From positions 2,310,162 to 2,374,161 of the forward strand of contig AP024674.1 of the NCBI GenBank assembly GCA_025998755.1: a DNA stretch of 64,000 nucleotides, in the 5' to 3' direction. Shown piece by piece: positions 7,374 to 15,599 of the stretch (positions are counted from its first letter, which is position 1; each line of letters starts with the position of its first letter). A program made the position numbers and the translations under genes. This DNA is from Armatimonadota bacterium (lineage in GTDB: Bacteria; Armatimonadota; UBA5829; DSUL01). The notes under the pieces were generated by a model. It saw nothing but the letters and a program-made list of their open reading frames with translations. It was not told the DNA's origin and made no database searches.

Positions 7374-9359
7374 TCACCAGTTTGCGGGGTAGGCGTTGGT
7401 GCCGAACAGGATGGCGGCCAGAGTGGTGGAGCCGCCTCCCAGGAAGTCCCCTGCAATCAGACCCAGGAAGAACGGCAGAGCCTGCCGGTAGAGCCGCATG
7501 CCACCGGTCCGCACGATGATCACCTTGGCGGCCCACGCCACCAGCATGGATACCCAGGCGTAGTTCATGGTGGGAGTGTTGGCCATCGCATAGCCGATGG
7601 GGTGGAAGGGCCACCAGACCCACTGCACCCGTGCGGCCATAAGGGCGAACACGGTGAGCATGCCGAACCCTACCGCGGCAGCACCCGCCGGGTCCGGGTC
7701 GCGCGGGGCGAGCATCAGAGAGCTGGCCGCATCGAAAGCCCGCAAGCCCGCCAGTCCGCGCCAGGCGTCTATCCGCGCCACCGCCCCCAGGTTCGTGAAC
7801 AGCGTCACCGCGATAACCGCGCTGATGATCACACCCAGCACTGTCGCCAGCATCAGAGCGAACGCCACCTGGCTCACCCTGAGCCCCCCTTCCGGTCCCA
7901 TCTTCAGGGCGTCCAGTTGGTGGGGCATGCAGGCTCCGCGGAAGTCCTGCGCGGCGGTGGCGCTTCGCACGAACAGCAGCACCGTCAGGTCGGCGGGAGA
8001 GAAGATGCGCGTGCCCCCCACGGTGGTCATAAGCGAATACGCGTCTACATCCGGCCCGGTGGGCCAGGCGTTGCCGGTCTCGGCGCGGGTGCGTGTGGCT
8101 GCTATGAGGTAGGCGATCGTCAGCAGCAGGAAAACGGCCGCCGTGCGGGGCTGTATACCCCCCACGATACAGAACGCCGCCATAGCCACCAGCGACAGCG
8201 CAAGACCCGCCACAGCGAAACGGTACACGCGGGCTTCATCCTCGAACCCCTCGGGAGGCCGCCCGATCGCCGAACGCCACACCGAAGCGAAGTAGCGCCT
8301 CCCCATCCACAGCAGCGCCAGCGTGATGCCCAGATACGCACCCGCCCCCTGGTGCCCGATCCACGGGAAGGCGCTCAGCGCTCCTTCGCTTGCGCCCAGC
8401 GACCAGCCGCTCATCTTCCCCCAGACGATCTCCGCGCGGGTGATCAGGAAGAAGAACCAGCAGCTGAAAGCAACCTCTGTGGAAAGCAGATAGCCGATTC
8501 CGACGGCGAACCCGAAAACGCTGAGCTGCGTGGAGGCAATGGAGTCCCATGGCGGCGAAAGCTGCCAGTCGGACAGACGGATGCCGCGGGTGTTGATGGA
8601 AGGCACCTGAGGAATGTTCCAGCTGAGCGTGTTCAGAACCTGAAGTCCGAGGGTGAGGGCGAGTCCCGCCCAGAACAGGCGGTTGCGGAAGAGCGGCACC
8701 CCTTCGCGGGTCAACTCCAGCGGGAGCGTGACGGTGGGGAACGGAAGCTTCTCGCTCTCCACCCACAGGCGGCGCAGAATGAGCGCAACGCACAGAGTTG
8801 AGAAGGCAAAGACCGTCAGGAAGCCCAGCCAGGACGCCAGCGGCGCAAGCCAGGCCGACCAGTCCACGTCACGGCCGCCGTAATAGAACCCCGTCAGCGC
8901 CCCTCTGTCCTTCACTGCCATCCAGTCCGGGATGTAAGGGTGGAACAGCTCCGCCCACCGGTTCTCCCGGGTGGCGAAGAAGAAGGGACTGGTCAGAGCC
9001 GGCAGCAGGAAATGCAGCCCACCGGAGCTGGACAGAACGGTGGAGACCGCCGACATCGTGTAGATGATGATCAGCTCCCCGCGCCGCAGCCGCAGCGAGG
9101 GCGCGGCGAAGCCCACCAGCAGGTTCACCGCCGCCAGCGCGAAAAGCATATCGAACGCGCCAAGCGGAATGGACGTGTTGGAGATGGCGCTGTGCCCGCG
9201 CCCGGAAAGTGTCAGTTCCGCATGATGCAGCCACAGGTTGATGACGGTGGTGACGACGACTCCCAACACGAGTGCGCGCAGAGTAAACGCTCTCGCGGGT
9301 GGTTCCTCACCCGAGGTGTGAAGGGGAGTCCTGATCGGGATGTTCGACTGTGTGTGCAA
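7374..9359 (-). CDS. Large multi-spanning membrane protein (DUF6785/OPT-like)
   Basis: The 661-residue protein contains roughly 14-16 hydrophobic segments across its whole length (for example AFTLRALVLGVVVTTVINLW at about 24-43, FFLITRAEIVWG, VAGLALSLVAMAAFCIVGGI, WVSMLVAWAAKVIIVRTG). It resembles the DUF6785/DUF6784 proteins that are frequent in Armatimonadota and Planctomycetes and share features with oligopeptide transporters. Conserved-looking loops include the segment around FHPYIPDWM and HPIGYAMANTPTMNYAW. A transport role is likely, but no substrate can be named. The start is a TTG with a weak ribosome-binding site, so the N-terminus is uncertain. It is monocistronic, with a terminator 9 nt after its stop. 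Confidence 0.72.
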   Translation of the reverse strand: MHTQSNIPIRTPLHTSGEEPPARAFTLRALVLGVVVTTVINLWLHHAELTLSGRGHSAISNTSIPLGAFDMLFALAAVNLLVGFAAPSLRLRRGELIIIYTMSAVSTVLSSSGGLHFLLPALTSPFFFATRENRWAELFHPYIPDWMAVKDRGALTGFYYGGRDVDWSAWLAPLASWLGFLTVFAFSTLCVALILRRLWVESEKLPFPTVTLPLELTREGVPLFRNRLFWAGLALTLGLQVLNTLSWNIPQVPSINTRGIRLSDWQLSPPWDSIASTQLSVFGFAVGIGYLLSTEVAFSCWFFFLITRAEIVWGKMSGWSLGASEGALSAFPWIGHQGAGAYLGITLALLWMGRRYFASVWRSAIGRPPEGFEDEARVYRFAVAGLALSLVAMAAFCIVGGIQPRTAAVFLLLTIAYLIAATRTRAETGNAWPTGPDVDAYSLMTTVGGTRIFSPADLTVLLFVRSATAAQDFRGACMPHQLDALKMGPEGGLRVSQVAFALMLATVLGVIISAVIAVTLFTNLGAVARIDAWRGLAGLRAFDAASSLMLAPRDPDPAGAAAVGFGMLTVFALMAARVQWVWWPFHPIGYAMANTPTMNYAWVSMLVAWAAKVIIVRTGGMRLYRQALPFFLGLIAGDFLGGGSTTLAAILFGTNAYPANW

Positions 9360-9457
9360 GATCCGCCGGTTTCCGTCCGGCGCCGCGAACCTGGCGGCGC
9401 TCTACGGCGGGGTTAGATACATACGATGCAGAGTCCTTCTGTAACCGGTTCCGCACT

Positions 9458-10342
9458 TTACCCTGGCGGTCCGTTCCGCATGGCCTCGTAGGCTGCGACG
9501 ATGCTCTGAGTGCCATGCTGACCGTGCCCGTTGTCCTCCAGCCAGGTCAGAAGCTGCATCACAAGACGCGTAATAGGGAGAGGAAGGCCCATCTCGTCCG
9601 CCTCCGCAAGCACCAGCCGCAGATCCTTCGCCTGGAGCGAAACCTTGAAGCCTCCCTCGAAGTCGTGCGCAAGCATCCGCGGAGCCAGGTTCGTCATCAT
9701 CCAGCTTCCCGCAGCGCCTCCGCCAATGGCCTCGATGGTCTTTGCGCCGTCCAGCCCGGCCGCCCGGGAGAAGGTGAGGCCCTCCGCCACAGCGCAGAAC
9801 GTGCACGCCCCCACGATCTGATTCACCAGCTTGGTTGCCTGTCCCGCACCCACCGGCCCGCAGTGGACGATGGTCTTACCCATCGCCCGCAGCGCCGGCA
9901 ACGTCTCCTCCAGATCGGCAGCTTCACCGCCTGCCATAATGGACAGAGTGGCCTGTTGCGCCCCGAGTGGTCCTCCGGAGACCGGAGCATCCACGAAGCG
10001 CACACCCGCTTCACGGCAACGGGTGGCGATGGAGCGCGCCGCCTTCGGTCCGATGGTGCTCAAGTCCACCACCAGCCGTCCGGGTTGTATGCCCTGCAGC
10101 ACGCCACGAGGACCGCAGATGACCTCCTCCACGTCCGGGACATCGCTGACGCAGGTGAAGATGATGGCAGCATGCGAGGCCGCCTCCGACGGGCTGGCTG
10201 CCCTTCCGGCCCCGAGGGCCGCCAGGGGCTCCTCGCGCTCCCGCGTCCGGTTGTGGACGATGACGGGGAAACCAGCCTTCAGCAGATTTCCCGCCATGGG
10301 AGCGCCCATGGCTCCCATCCCGATGAAGGCGATACTTGTCAT
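9458..10342 (-). CDS. Beta-hydroxyacid dehydrogenase (3-hydroxyisobutyrate / tartronate semialdehyde reductase type)
   Basis: The 294-residue protein has the N-terminal NAD(P) Rossmann motif IAFIGMGAMGAPMAGNLLKA, the substrate motif DAPVSGGPLGAQQATLSI at about residues 117-134, and the catalytic-lysine helix GAGQATKLVNQIVGA. It would reversibly oxidise a short 3-hydroxyacid such as 3-hydroxyisobutyrate or glycerate. ATG 10342 is preceded by AGAGGA with good spacing; an upstream extension is possible but carries no domain. It lies 88 nt downstream of sucD on the same strand and may be co-transcribed. The exact substrate cannot be decided from the motifs. Confidence 0.87.
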   Translation of the reverse strand: MTSIAFIGMGAMGAPMAGNLLKAGFPVIVHNRTREREEPLAALGAGRAASPSEAASHAAIIFTCVSDVPDVEEVICGPRGVLQGIQPGRLVVDLSTIGPKAARSIATRCREAGVRFVDAPVSGGPLGAQQATLSIMAGGEAADLEETLPALRAMGKTIVHCGPVGAGQATKLVNQIVGACTFCAVAEGLTFSRAAGLDGAKTIEAIGGGAAGSWMMTNLAPRMLAHDFEGGFKVSLQAKDLRLVLAEADEMGLPLPITRLVMQLLTWLEDNGHGQHGTQSIVAAYEAMRNGPPG

Positions 10343-10430
10343 AACGTCCTCTGGAGAGTGGCCCGTCTGAATCCTCGCTCTCCTGTCTTGGAACATCTGA
10401 ACGGGTCCGGGACCGCCTTTGTGGGTGAAA

Positions 10431-11300
10431 TCAGGCCAGCGCCTCCCGGACCAGAGACGGTATATCGTGGGTGGTGTCCGCAACCTTGACACCGGCGGCC
10501 GTCAGCGCCTCCACTTTGGCCTGCGGGGTGCCGGTGCGTCCGCTGATGATGGCTCCAGCGTGGCCCATTCTCTTGCCGGGAGGTGCAGACCGCCCGGAGA
10601 TGAACCCGATGACCGGCTTCGTCATCTGCCGCGCGATATACTCCGCAGCCAGCTCTTCGTCCGATCCGCCGATCTCCCCCACCAGCACCACGGCGCGGGT
10701 CTGCGGATCCTGTTCGAAGAGCGGCAGCACGTCCAGGAACGTCATCCCCGGCGTCTGATCCCCTCCGATCCCAACGCAGGTGGATTGCCCCAGCCCGGCG
10801 CGTGTCAGCTCGTCAACGATCTCGTAGGTCAGGGTCCCGCTGCGCGATACCAGCCCCACAGGTCCGGGAGTGAAGATGTCTCCTGGCAGGATGCCCACTT
10901 TGCACTCGCCCGGAGTTATGATGCCAGGGCAGTTGGGACCGATCATCCGGAGGCCCCGCTGGCGCACCAGATTGACAGCGTATACCGTATCCTGCGCGGG
11001 GATCCCCTCCGTTATGCAGACGATCAGGGGAATCCCGGCATCCACTGCCTCGATAATGGCATCCCGGCAGAAGCGGGCCGGGACGAAGATGACCGTCGCA
11101 TTCGCGCCGGTGGCATCGCGAGCCTCGCGGACGGTGTCGAAGACAGGAACTCCCAGCTCCTGTGTGCCACCTTTTCCCGGAGTGACGCCCGCCACGATGC
11201 TGGTGCCGTATTCCAGCATCTGCCGGGAGTGAAACTGCCCCTCTCGCCCGGTGAATCCCTGCACCATCAGGCGCGTATCTTTGCCGACCAGTATGCCCAT
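10431..11300 (-). CDS. sucD: Succinate-CoA ligase alpha subunit
   Basis: The product (289 residues, normal length) has the CoA-binding Rossmann start [20 protein letters not shown]-like segment and the [16 protein letters not shown] loop. The C-terminal ligase half shows [14 protein letters not shown] and the active-site phosphohistidine in GHAGAI. The enzyme interconverts succinyl-CoA and succinate with substrate-level phosphorylation and needs the beta subunit SucC. SucC is normally encoded directly upstream, but here the upstream gene is a phytase, so the partner must lie elsewhere. A 10-bp GC hairpin at 11326-11351 precedes the gene. Confidence 0.93.
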   Translation of the reverse strand: MGILVGKDTRLMVQGFTGREGQFHSRQMLEYGTSIVAGVTPGKGGTQELGVPVFDTVREARDATGANATVIFVPARFCRDAIIEAVDAGIPLIVCITEGIPAQDTVYAVNLVRQRGLRMIGPNCPGIITPGECKVGILPGDIFTPGPVGLVSRSGTLTYEIVDELTRAGLGQSTCVGIGGDQTPGMTFLDVLPLFEQDPQTRAVVLVGEIGGSDEELAAEYIARQMTKPVIGFISGRSAPPGKRMGHAGAIISGRTGTPQAKVEALTAAGVKVADTTHDIPSLVREALA

Positions 11301-11325
11301 ACTGCGGATAAGTCTCCCTGAAATG

Positions 11326-11351
11326 GCGGCCGCCCCGGAAAGGGCGGCCGC
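11326..11351 (-). terminator. GC hairpin between the phytase gene and sucD
   Basis: GCGGCCGCCC at 11326-11335 pairs with GGGCGGCCGC at 11342-11351 (loop CGGAAA). No clear T-run follows on the minus strand, so it may be a weak terminator of the phytase transcript or a leader structure of sucD. Confidence 0.45.
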
Positions 11352-11395
11352 TCACATCTTACCCGCAATAACGGACTGTGCAAGCCGGAAAGCCG

Positions 11396-12511
11396 CTAGC
11401 GGGCCGCGGCTTGCTCCCGGGGAAGCCCTTTGCGGATATCGCGCCAGTCGAAAATGAGGAAGTTGCGGTCCTTGCTGTTCATTACCACGAGGATGCCTTC
11501 CGGGAAACGGTCCCCCAGCGGCTTCGAGACTGCTTCGATGCCGTCCGTGTCGTCCGCGCCTGCCTCTATGACCGCAACAGCGGGTTCGTGCCGGTGCGCT
11601 GGACCTCCATCTCGGGGAAAAAGGTAATAGCGGGACCCGTTCTTGATCTGGTCCGTGCTGATGAGATACCCCCCACCGTTCAGTGTATAAATGGCCAGAC
11701 CCTCACGGTCTCCCTGATAACCTTCCCCGCCAAAGACGGCCAGCTGTCGGTCGGCTTCCGGCGCGTCCGGATCGGCAAGATACTTGCGGATGCCGAATGC
11801 CTCATCGGAGTAGTAGACGAACCCGGCCTCGTCATCCACGGCCACGGACTCAATCTCGCCGGTGCCGCCGAACTCGCCGAAGCGCCGCACCTCGCGGCAG
11901 TTCACCTTGCCGTCGCCGCCATCAGTCAGCAGGTATTGGCCCAGATAGCTCCCGGAATCTCCGGTCTTTCGGCTGACGATGGCGAAGACTGCACCATCGG
12001 AGGGGCGCCGGTAGAGGGCGATCCCCATTGGAGCAGCTTTCTCGCCCTGTTCCCCCTGAAAAACGGCCGTAGAGCCGGAGACGTCGGTCAGGCGGCCGGT
12101 CTGCCGGTCAATGGCGAAGACACGCAGCCTCTGCTTACCGCGTTCTGTCGAGACAGCGATATCCGTCTCTCGACCGCCCAGCCGGAAGCCGTATTCCACG
12201 TCGACGTTGTTCGGACGTAGCATGCCCGGCACGGACTGCACCAACTTTCCGTCCAGGGAGAAGACGTAGAGTCCGCCGTTCTCATCACCCTTGTCAGTGC
12301 CGATGATGAGGCTTCGGCGAGGGTCCTGAGGATGAACCCAGATGGCCGGGTCATCTGCGTCGTTCGGCACAGCATCCGTCGCCACGACAGGCTGGATCCG
12401 AATGACCGGCAACTGCCCGGCCGCTTTCGCGCCTGCAACGTCCGCCGAGGAGCAGCCTGTGAACAGCAGCCCCGGCATAACCGCCAGCACCAGCAAGAAA
12501 GCCCGATTCAT
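11396..12511 (-). CDS. Beta-propeller phytase lipoprotein
   Basis: The N-terminus is a lipoprotein signal (LVLAVMPGLLFTGCSSA, lipobox LFTGC). The mature part starts with the beta-propeller phytase signature DADDPAIWVHPQDPRRS and continues with LIIGTDKGDENGGLYVFSLDG, RPNNVDVEYGF, DREGLAIYTLNGGGYLIST and SRYYLFPRDG. The 371-residue length matches the six-bladed family. These calcium-dependent enzymes release phosphate from phytate outside the cytoplasm. Its ATG overlaps the stop of the pseudopilin gene by 1 nt, so the two are co-expressed. A role in phosphate scavenging is expected; the exact phosphoester is not proven. Confidence 0.9.
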   Translation of the reverse strand: MNRAFLLVLAVMPGLLFTGCSSADVAGAKAAGQLPVIRIQPVVATDAVPNDADDPAIWVHPQDPRRSLIIGTDKGDENGGLYVFSLDGKLVQSVPGMLRPNNVDVEYGFRLGGRETDIAVSTERGKQRLRVFAIDRQTGRLTDVSGSTAVFQGEQGEKAAPMGIALYRRPSDGAVFAIVSRKTGDSGSYLGQYLLTDGGDGKVNCREVRRFGEFGGTGEIESVAVDDEAGFVYYSDEAFGIRKYLADPDAPEADRQLAVFGGEGYQGDREGLAIYTLNGGGYLISTDQIKNGSRYYLFPRDGGPAHRHEPAVAVIEAGADDTDGIEAVSKPLGDRFPEGILVVMNSKDRNFLIFDWRDIRKGLPREQAAAR

Positions 12512-13320
12512 CAGTCATCCCCCCGCGGCGTCCATGGTCCCCAGTCGTCGTCACCCACGGAGCTTGCCGGTGGAAACTTCCAGTATCGCGGTTCTGCAGA
12601 AGTCATCCTTAGGCCGGTCTGCGGGTTGCTGGTAATGGGTCCGCTGTATTCCACCCTTTGCCACTGAACGTGCCCGTCCATGTAAAGGATGTTCGTTCCA
12701 CCCTGATGGGGCCACCGCAGCTCGTCTAGCTCGTCTCCTTCGATCTCCGTGTCGCTGGACTCCAGCACCATGAAGGACCCGGCAGGGTTTTCCCAGGATC
12801 CCAGGAACGGAAACCCGAACCCCGGCGCATCATCCACGATCCATTCGTTGATGCTGTAGCTGCACCAGAACTCCAGAACACGGTACTGGTTCCGCTTCAA
12901 CCCCCAGCTCGTCGCCGGCTCCGGGAAGATGTTCTCCGTGCGGGATCCGGAGAGCGCGTGCTTCACGGGCTCCGTCGGGCACACGAAGAAGCTGTCAGCC
13001 GGGCGGTCCCAGGAGGCAGGCTTTCCGTTAGTGTACTGGTTGATGGTGAACATCCAGTAATACTTGCCCCATGTGATCATGGAGGACGGGTTCTTCGGGC
13101 TGGGAGCTTTCGGCGGCGGAAAACGGTCCTTGTTGTCCGCCGTATACATACTCATCGCCATCCCGATCTGGCGCATGTTGGATGCGCACGTTGACTGCTG
13201 CGCCCTCTTCTTCGCCGATGCGAAAACCGGAAAAAGGATGGACGCCAGGATCGCGATGACCGCGATGACCACCAGAAGCTCGATGAGAGTGAATCCGGAG
13301 TTAAGGGGGAGTCTTTTCAT
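12511..13320 (-). CDS. Pseudopilin-like protein with H-X9-DG C-terminal motif
   Basis: The protein starts with a prepilin peptidase site and hydrophobic helix (SGFTLIELLVVIAVIAILAS) and carries the H-X9-DG sorting-type motif in PHQGGTNILYMDGHVQW near residue 215. These proteins are abundant in Armatimonadota and Planctomycetes and are thought to be type II/IV-like pseudopilins or surface proteins. The 269-residue length is typical. Residues about 70-200 form the variable beta-rich domain. It is the first gene of a two-gene unit with the phytase, and about 100 nt separate it from the PEP-CTERM gene. Confidence 0.88.
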   Translation of the reverse strand: MKRLPLNSGFTLIELLVVIAVIAILASILFPVFASAKKRAQQSTCASNMRQIGMAMSMYTADNKDRFPPPKAPSPKNPSSMITWGKYYWMFTINQYTNGKPASWDRPADSFFVCPTEPVKHALSGSRTENIFPEPATSWGLKRNQYRVLEFWCSYSINEWIVDDAPGFGFPFLGSWENPAGSFMVLESSDTEIEGDELDELRWPHQGGTNILYMDGHVQWQRVEYSGPITSNPQTGLRMTSAEPRYWKFPPASSVGDDDWGPWTPRGDD

Positions 13321-13374
13321 CTTCAGCCGTCCTTGCGCCGGGGACAGGCCCCTGTGAGTTTCCTGAAACGCGAG

Positions 13375-13409
13375 TGCCGGGAGCGGGCAAGCCGCGCCCG
13401 CTCCCGGCA
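13375..13409 (-). terminator. Strong GC hairpin after the PEP-CTERM gene
   Basis: A perfect 14-bp stem (TGCCGGGAGCGGGC at 13375-13388 with GCCCGCTCCCGGCA at 13396-13409) lies 11 nt after the PEP-CTERM stop codon. No T-tract follows, so it may act as a rho-independent-like pause or as an mRNA 3' stabiliser. Confidence 0.55.
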
Positions 13410-13419
13410 GGCGGATATG

Positions 13420-14205
13420 TCAACGCCTCTTCAGGCGAATGGAGCCGATCAACCCTGCCGCTCCCAGTCCCAGGGTGAGGAGCGAAGCGGGCTCCGGGAT
13501 CACCGTGCCGGAAACCTGCACCATATCGAAGCGGAACAGATCCCGCTGACGGAAAGTGGCTCCGGTCTTGGAGGCTTCGTAGAGCCCGGACGGACCGAAC
13601 TCGGCCACCACGCGGAACCCGAAGAGCGGGTTGTCGGCCACGCCGGGCACTCCGGAGAGATCCACCGTCCGGCCGTTGTACCAGTAGTCGGCCTCGTTCG
13701 GGTTGTCGGCTTCGAACAGCAGGCTGTCCACCCAGTTGACGCCGTCCACCGTGTACTGCACGCGGGCGTGCCGGGGCGAGCGATACTTGTGGCGGATGTC
13801 GAAGCTCACCACGATGTTCTCGTAGCCCACCGTGGACACGTTGAAGCGGACGCCGGCGGTCTTGTTGCCCGTGCCCTGCGGCGGAGCGTTGTCCACGTCC
13901 AGGCCGTATCCCATGAACTCGTTGATGAGATGGATAGGATCACTGCTGGATGTGGTCTCCAGCGGGTTGGCGGGGTCGCGGTAATCCTGCTGATCCGGGT
14001 CGAAGACCGCCGTTCCCTGCACTTCCCAGCCCCCGGAGCCGATGCTCGGCGTGTAGCGTGGAGTCACGATCCAGTCCAGGGTGACGGGATCCTGATAGTA
14101 GTCCTGAAAGTCCCAGAGCGTGATGATGCTGGCGGCCTGCGCGGCGGTCACGATCGTCGCGAAGGCTGCCGTCAGCGCTACGGCTCTGGCGATTCGTCTG
14201 ATCAT
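13420..14205 (-). CDS. Secreted PEP-CTERM protein
   Basis: A signal peptide (AVALTAAFATIVTAAQA) precedes a beta-rich domain (about residues 28-235). The C-terminus is a classic PEP-CTERM sorting tail, VIPEPASLLTLGLGAAGLIG followed by a basic cluster RLKRR. Such proteins are processed by an exosortase and placed on the cell surface, often in organisms that make exopolysaccharide. The central domain contains YENIVVSFDIRHKYRSPRHA and DGVNWVDSLLFEADNP, an arrangement seen in surface proteins with lectin-like folds. It is a tandem duplicate of the upstream neighbour at 14274-15260, with which it is nearly identical over long stretches. No exosortase gene is in the window. Confidence 0.88.
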   Translation of the reverse strand: MIRRIARAVALTAAFATIVTAAQAASIITLWDFQDYYQDPVTLDWIVTPRYTPSIGSGGWEVQGTAVFDPDQQDYRDPANPLETTSSSDPIHLINEFMGYGLDVDNAPPQGTGNKTAGVRFNVSTVGYENIVVSFDIRHKYRSPRHARVQYTVDGVNWVDSLLFEADNPNEADYWYNGRTVDLSGVPGVADNPLFGFRVVAEFGPSGLYEASKTGATFRQRDLFRFDMVQVSGTVIPEPASLLTLGLGAAGLIGSIRLKRR

Positions 14206-14273
14206 TCGAGTTGTCTCCTCTCCTTCTGCCTGCTATGAGAACCGCCCGGCAGGGCGGGAAAGCGGAATGTTGG

Positions 14274-15260
14274 TCAGTCGAGCTTCTCCACCTCTGTTGC
14301 GGAGGACTGGAGTGTCACAATCTCTCCGCTGTTGTCCAGCGTGCCGGTAGCCCTGGCATAATCGCCTTCGGAGAGACCCTGCGCTCCTTCGGCCAGCACG
14401 CGCACCGGGGCGCCCGAGCCGTCGTCCAGGGTGAAACCGCCGCCGTCCAGAGCGCTAACCCGTCCCCAGACGGTGAAGCGGAAATTGGATTTTGCGCTGG
14501 AGATGATCGGGTGGCGGGTGTCGCGGTTGCTGATGAGGTAAGCCTTCGGCGCTCCAATGGGTATGCCGCTCACACGTACCATATCGAAGCGGAAGTTGTC
14601 GCGCTGCCTGTAGACAGAACCGGTCTTGGAAGCCTCGTACTGGCCGGACGGGCCAAACTCAGCCACCACGCGGAAGGCGAAACTCGGGTTGTCGTCCACA
14701 CCCGGGACGCCGGAGAGATCCACCGTCCGCCCGTTGTACCAGTAGTCGGCCTCGTTCGGGTTGTCGGCCTCGAACAGCGTGCTGTCTATCCAGTTGACGC
14801 CGTCCACGGTATACTGCACGCGGGCGTGGCGAGGCGAGCGGTACTTGTGGCGGATGTCGAAGCTGATGACGATACCGGTGTAGCCCTTCGTGGAGACATT
14901 GAACCGTACGCCGGCGGTCTTGTTGTCCGTTCCCTGAGCGGGCGAGTTATCAAAATCCAGAGCCAGGCCCATAAACTCGTTGATCTCGTGGATGGGGTCG
15001 CTGCTGGATGTGGTCTCCAGGGGGTTGTCAGGATCGCGGTAGTCCTCCTGCTCCGGATCCCAGACGGCGAGTCCCTGCGCTTCCCAAGTCCCCTCACCGA
15101 TCTCCGGCGTGTATTCCGGCTCCACGACCCAGTCCTGCCATTCATCGCTCCAGTAATGGTCCTGAAAATCCCAGAGCGTGATGGTCTCCAGAGCCGCGGC
15201 GGCGTGCGCGCCGGGCGCCACGGCCAAGAGCACCAGCAATGCGGCCAGTATGGTTTTCAC
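14274..15260 (-). CDS. Secreted paralogue of the PEP-CTERM protein with OB-fold-like C-terminus
   Basis: Residues about 1-235 match the neighbouring PEP-CTERM protein closely (same ITLWDFQDHYW start, DIRHKYRSPRHARVQYTVDG, VVAEFGPSGQYEASKTG). Instead of a PEP-CTERM anchor it ends with a domain of about 90 residues (AYLISNRDTRHPIISSAKSN, then FTVWGRVSALDGGGFTLDDG and GDYARATGTLDNSGEIVTL) that reads like an OB-fold nucleic-acid/oligosaccharide-binding module. The signal peptide ends near AHAAA. It is therefore probably secreted and not surface-anchored. A purine-rich GGGAGAAG ribosome-binding site precedes ATG 15260. Function is unknown. Confidence 0.82.
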   Translation of the reverse strand: MKTILAALLVLLAVAPGAHAAAALETITLWDFQDHYWSDEWQDWVVEPEYTPEIGEGTWEAQGLAVWDPEQEDYRDPDNPLETTSSSDPIHEINEFMGLALDFDNSPAQGTDNKTAGVRFNVSTKGYTGIVISFDIRHKYRSPRHARVQYTVDGVNWIDSTLFEADNPNEADYWYNGRTVDLSGVPGVDDNPSFAFRVVAEFGPSGQYEASKTGSVYRQRDNFRFDMVRVSGIPIGAPKAYLISNRDTRHPIISSAKSNFRFTVWGRVSALDGGGFTLDDGSGAPVRVLAEGAQGLSEGDYARATGTLDNSGEIVTLQSSATEVEKLD

Positions 15261-15599
15261 GGTGACTTCTCCCTCTATTGAACGATCCAGATGCGAGGCG
15301 TCTTCAATCCAGCCACGCCATTGCTAGTCTAAACCCTGCGGGGTTCAGCACGGTTTTCGAGGAGTTGCGCTTTCGTCAAAGTTCGGTTGTTGGAGTGTCA
15401 AGGCGCTTTCCTGAGATGGCCGGGACTTTGCGGCGTTCTCCATCCTCACCGGCTGGGGTGGGATGTTTCGGTGATCGTGCTTATCTCGCAGGAGCAAACC
15501 TCCCCGTCACGCAGAAGGAAGCGGCGTCCGTTTCCTCGCGGCAGGACGGGCAGCGGCTCCGGCGTGTATAATGCCGAAAGAAGAAGGTCCGCCGGCTCG
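15261..15599. other. Divergent intergenic region before ispE
   Basis: The region separates the minus-strand paralogue from ispE. It contains a short AACCC/GGGTT hairpin near 15332-15345 and a TATAAT at 15567-15572 that could be the ispE -10 box, although no matching -35 hexamer is visible. Open frames running through it have no domain character. I see no RNA gene in it. Confidence 0.5.

Noticed and set aside
11326-11351. The GC palindrome as an operator for sucD
   Set aside because: It contains the simple palindrome GCGGCCGC and lies in a short gap between two same-strand genes, so a weak terminator or leader fold is a simpler reading.
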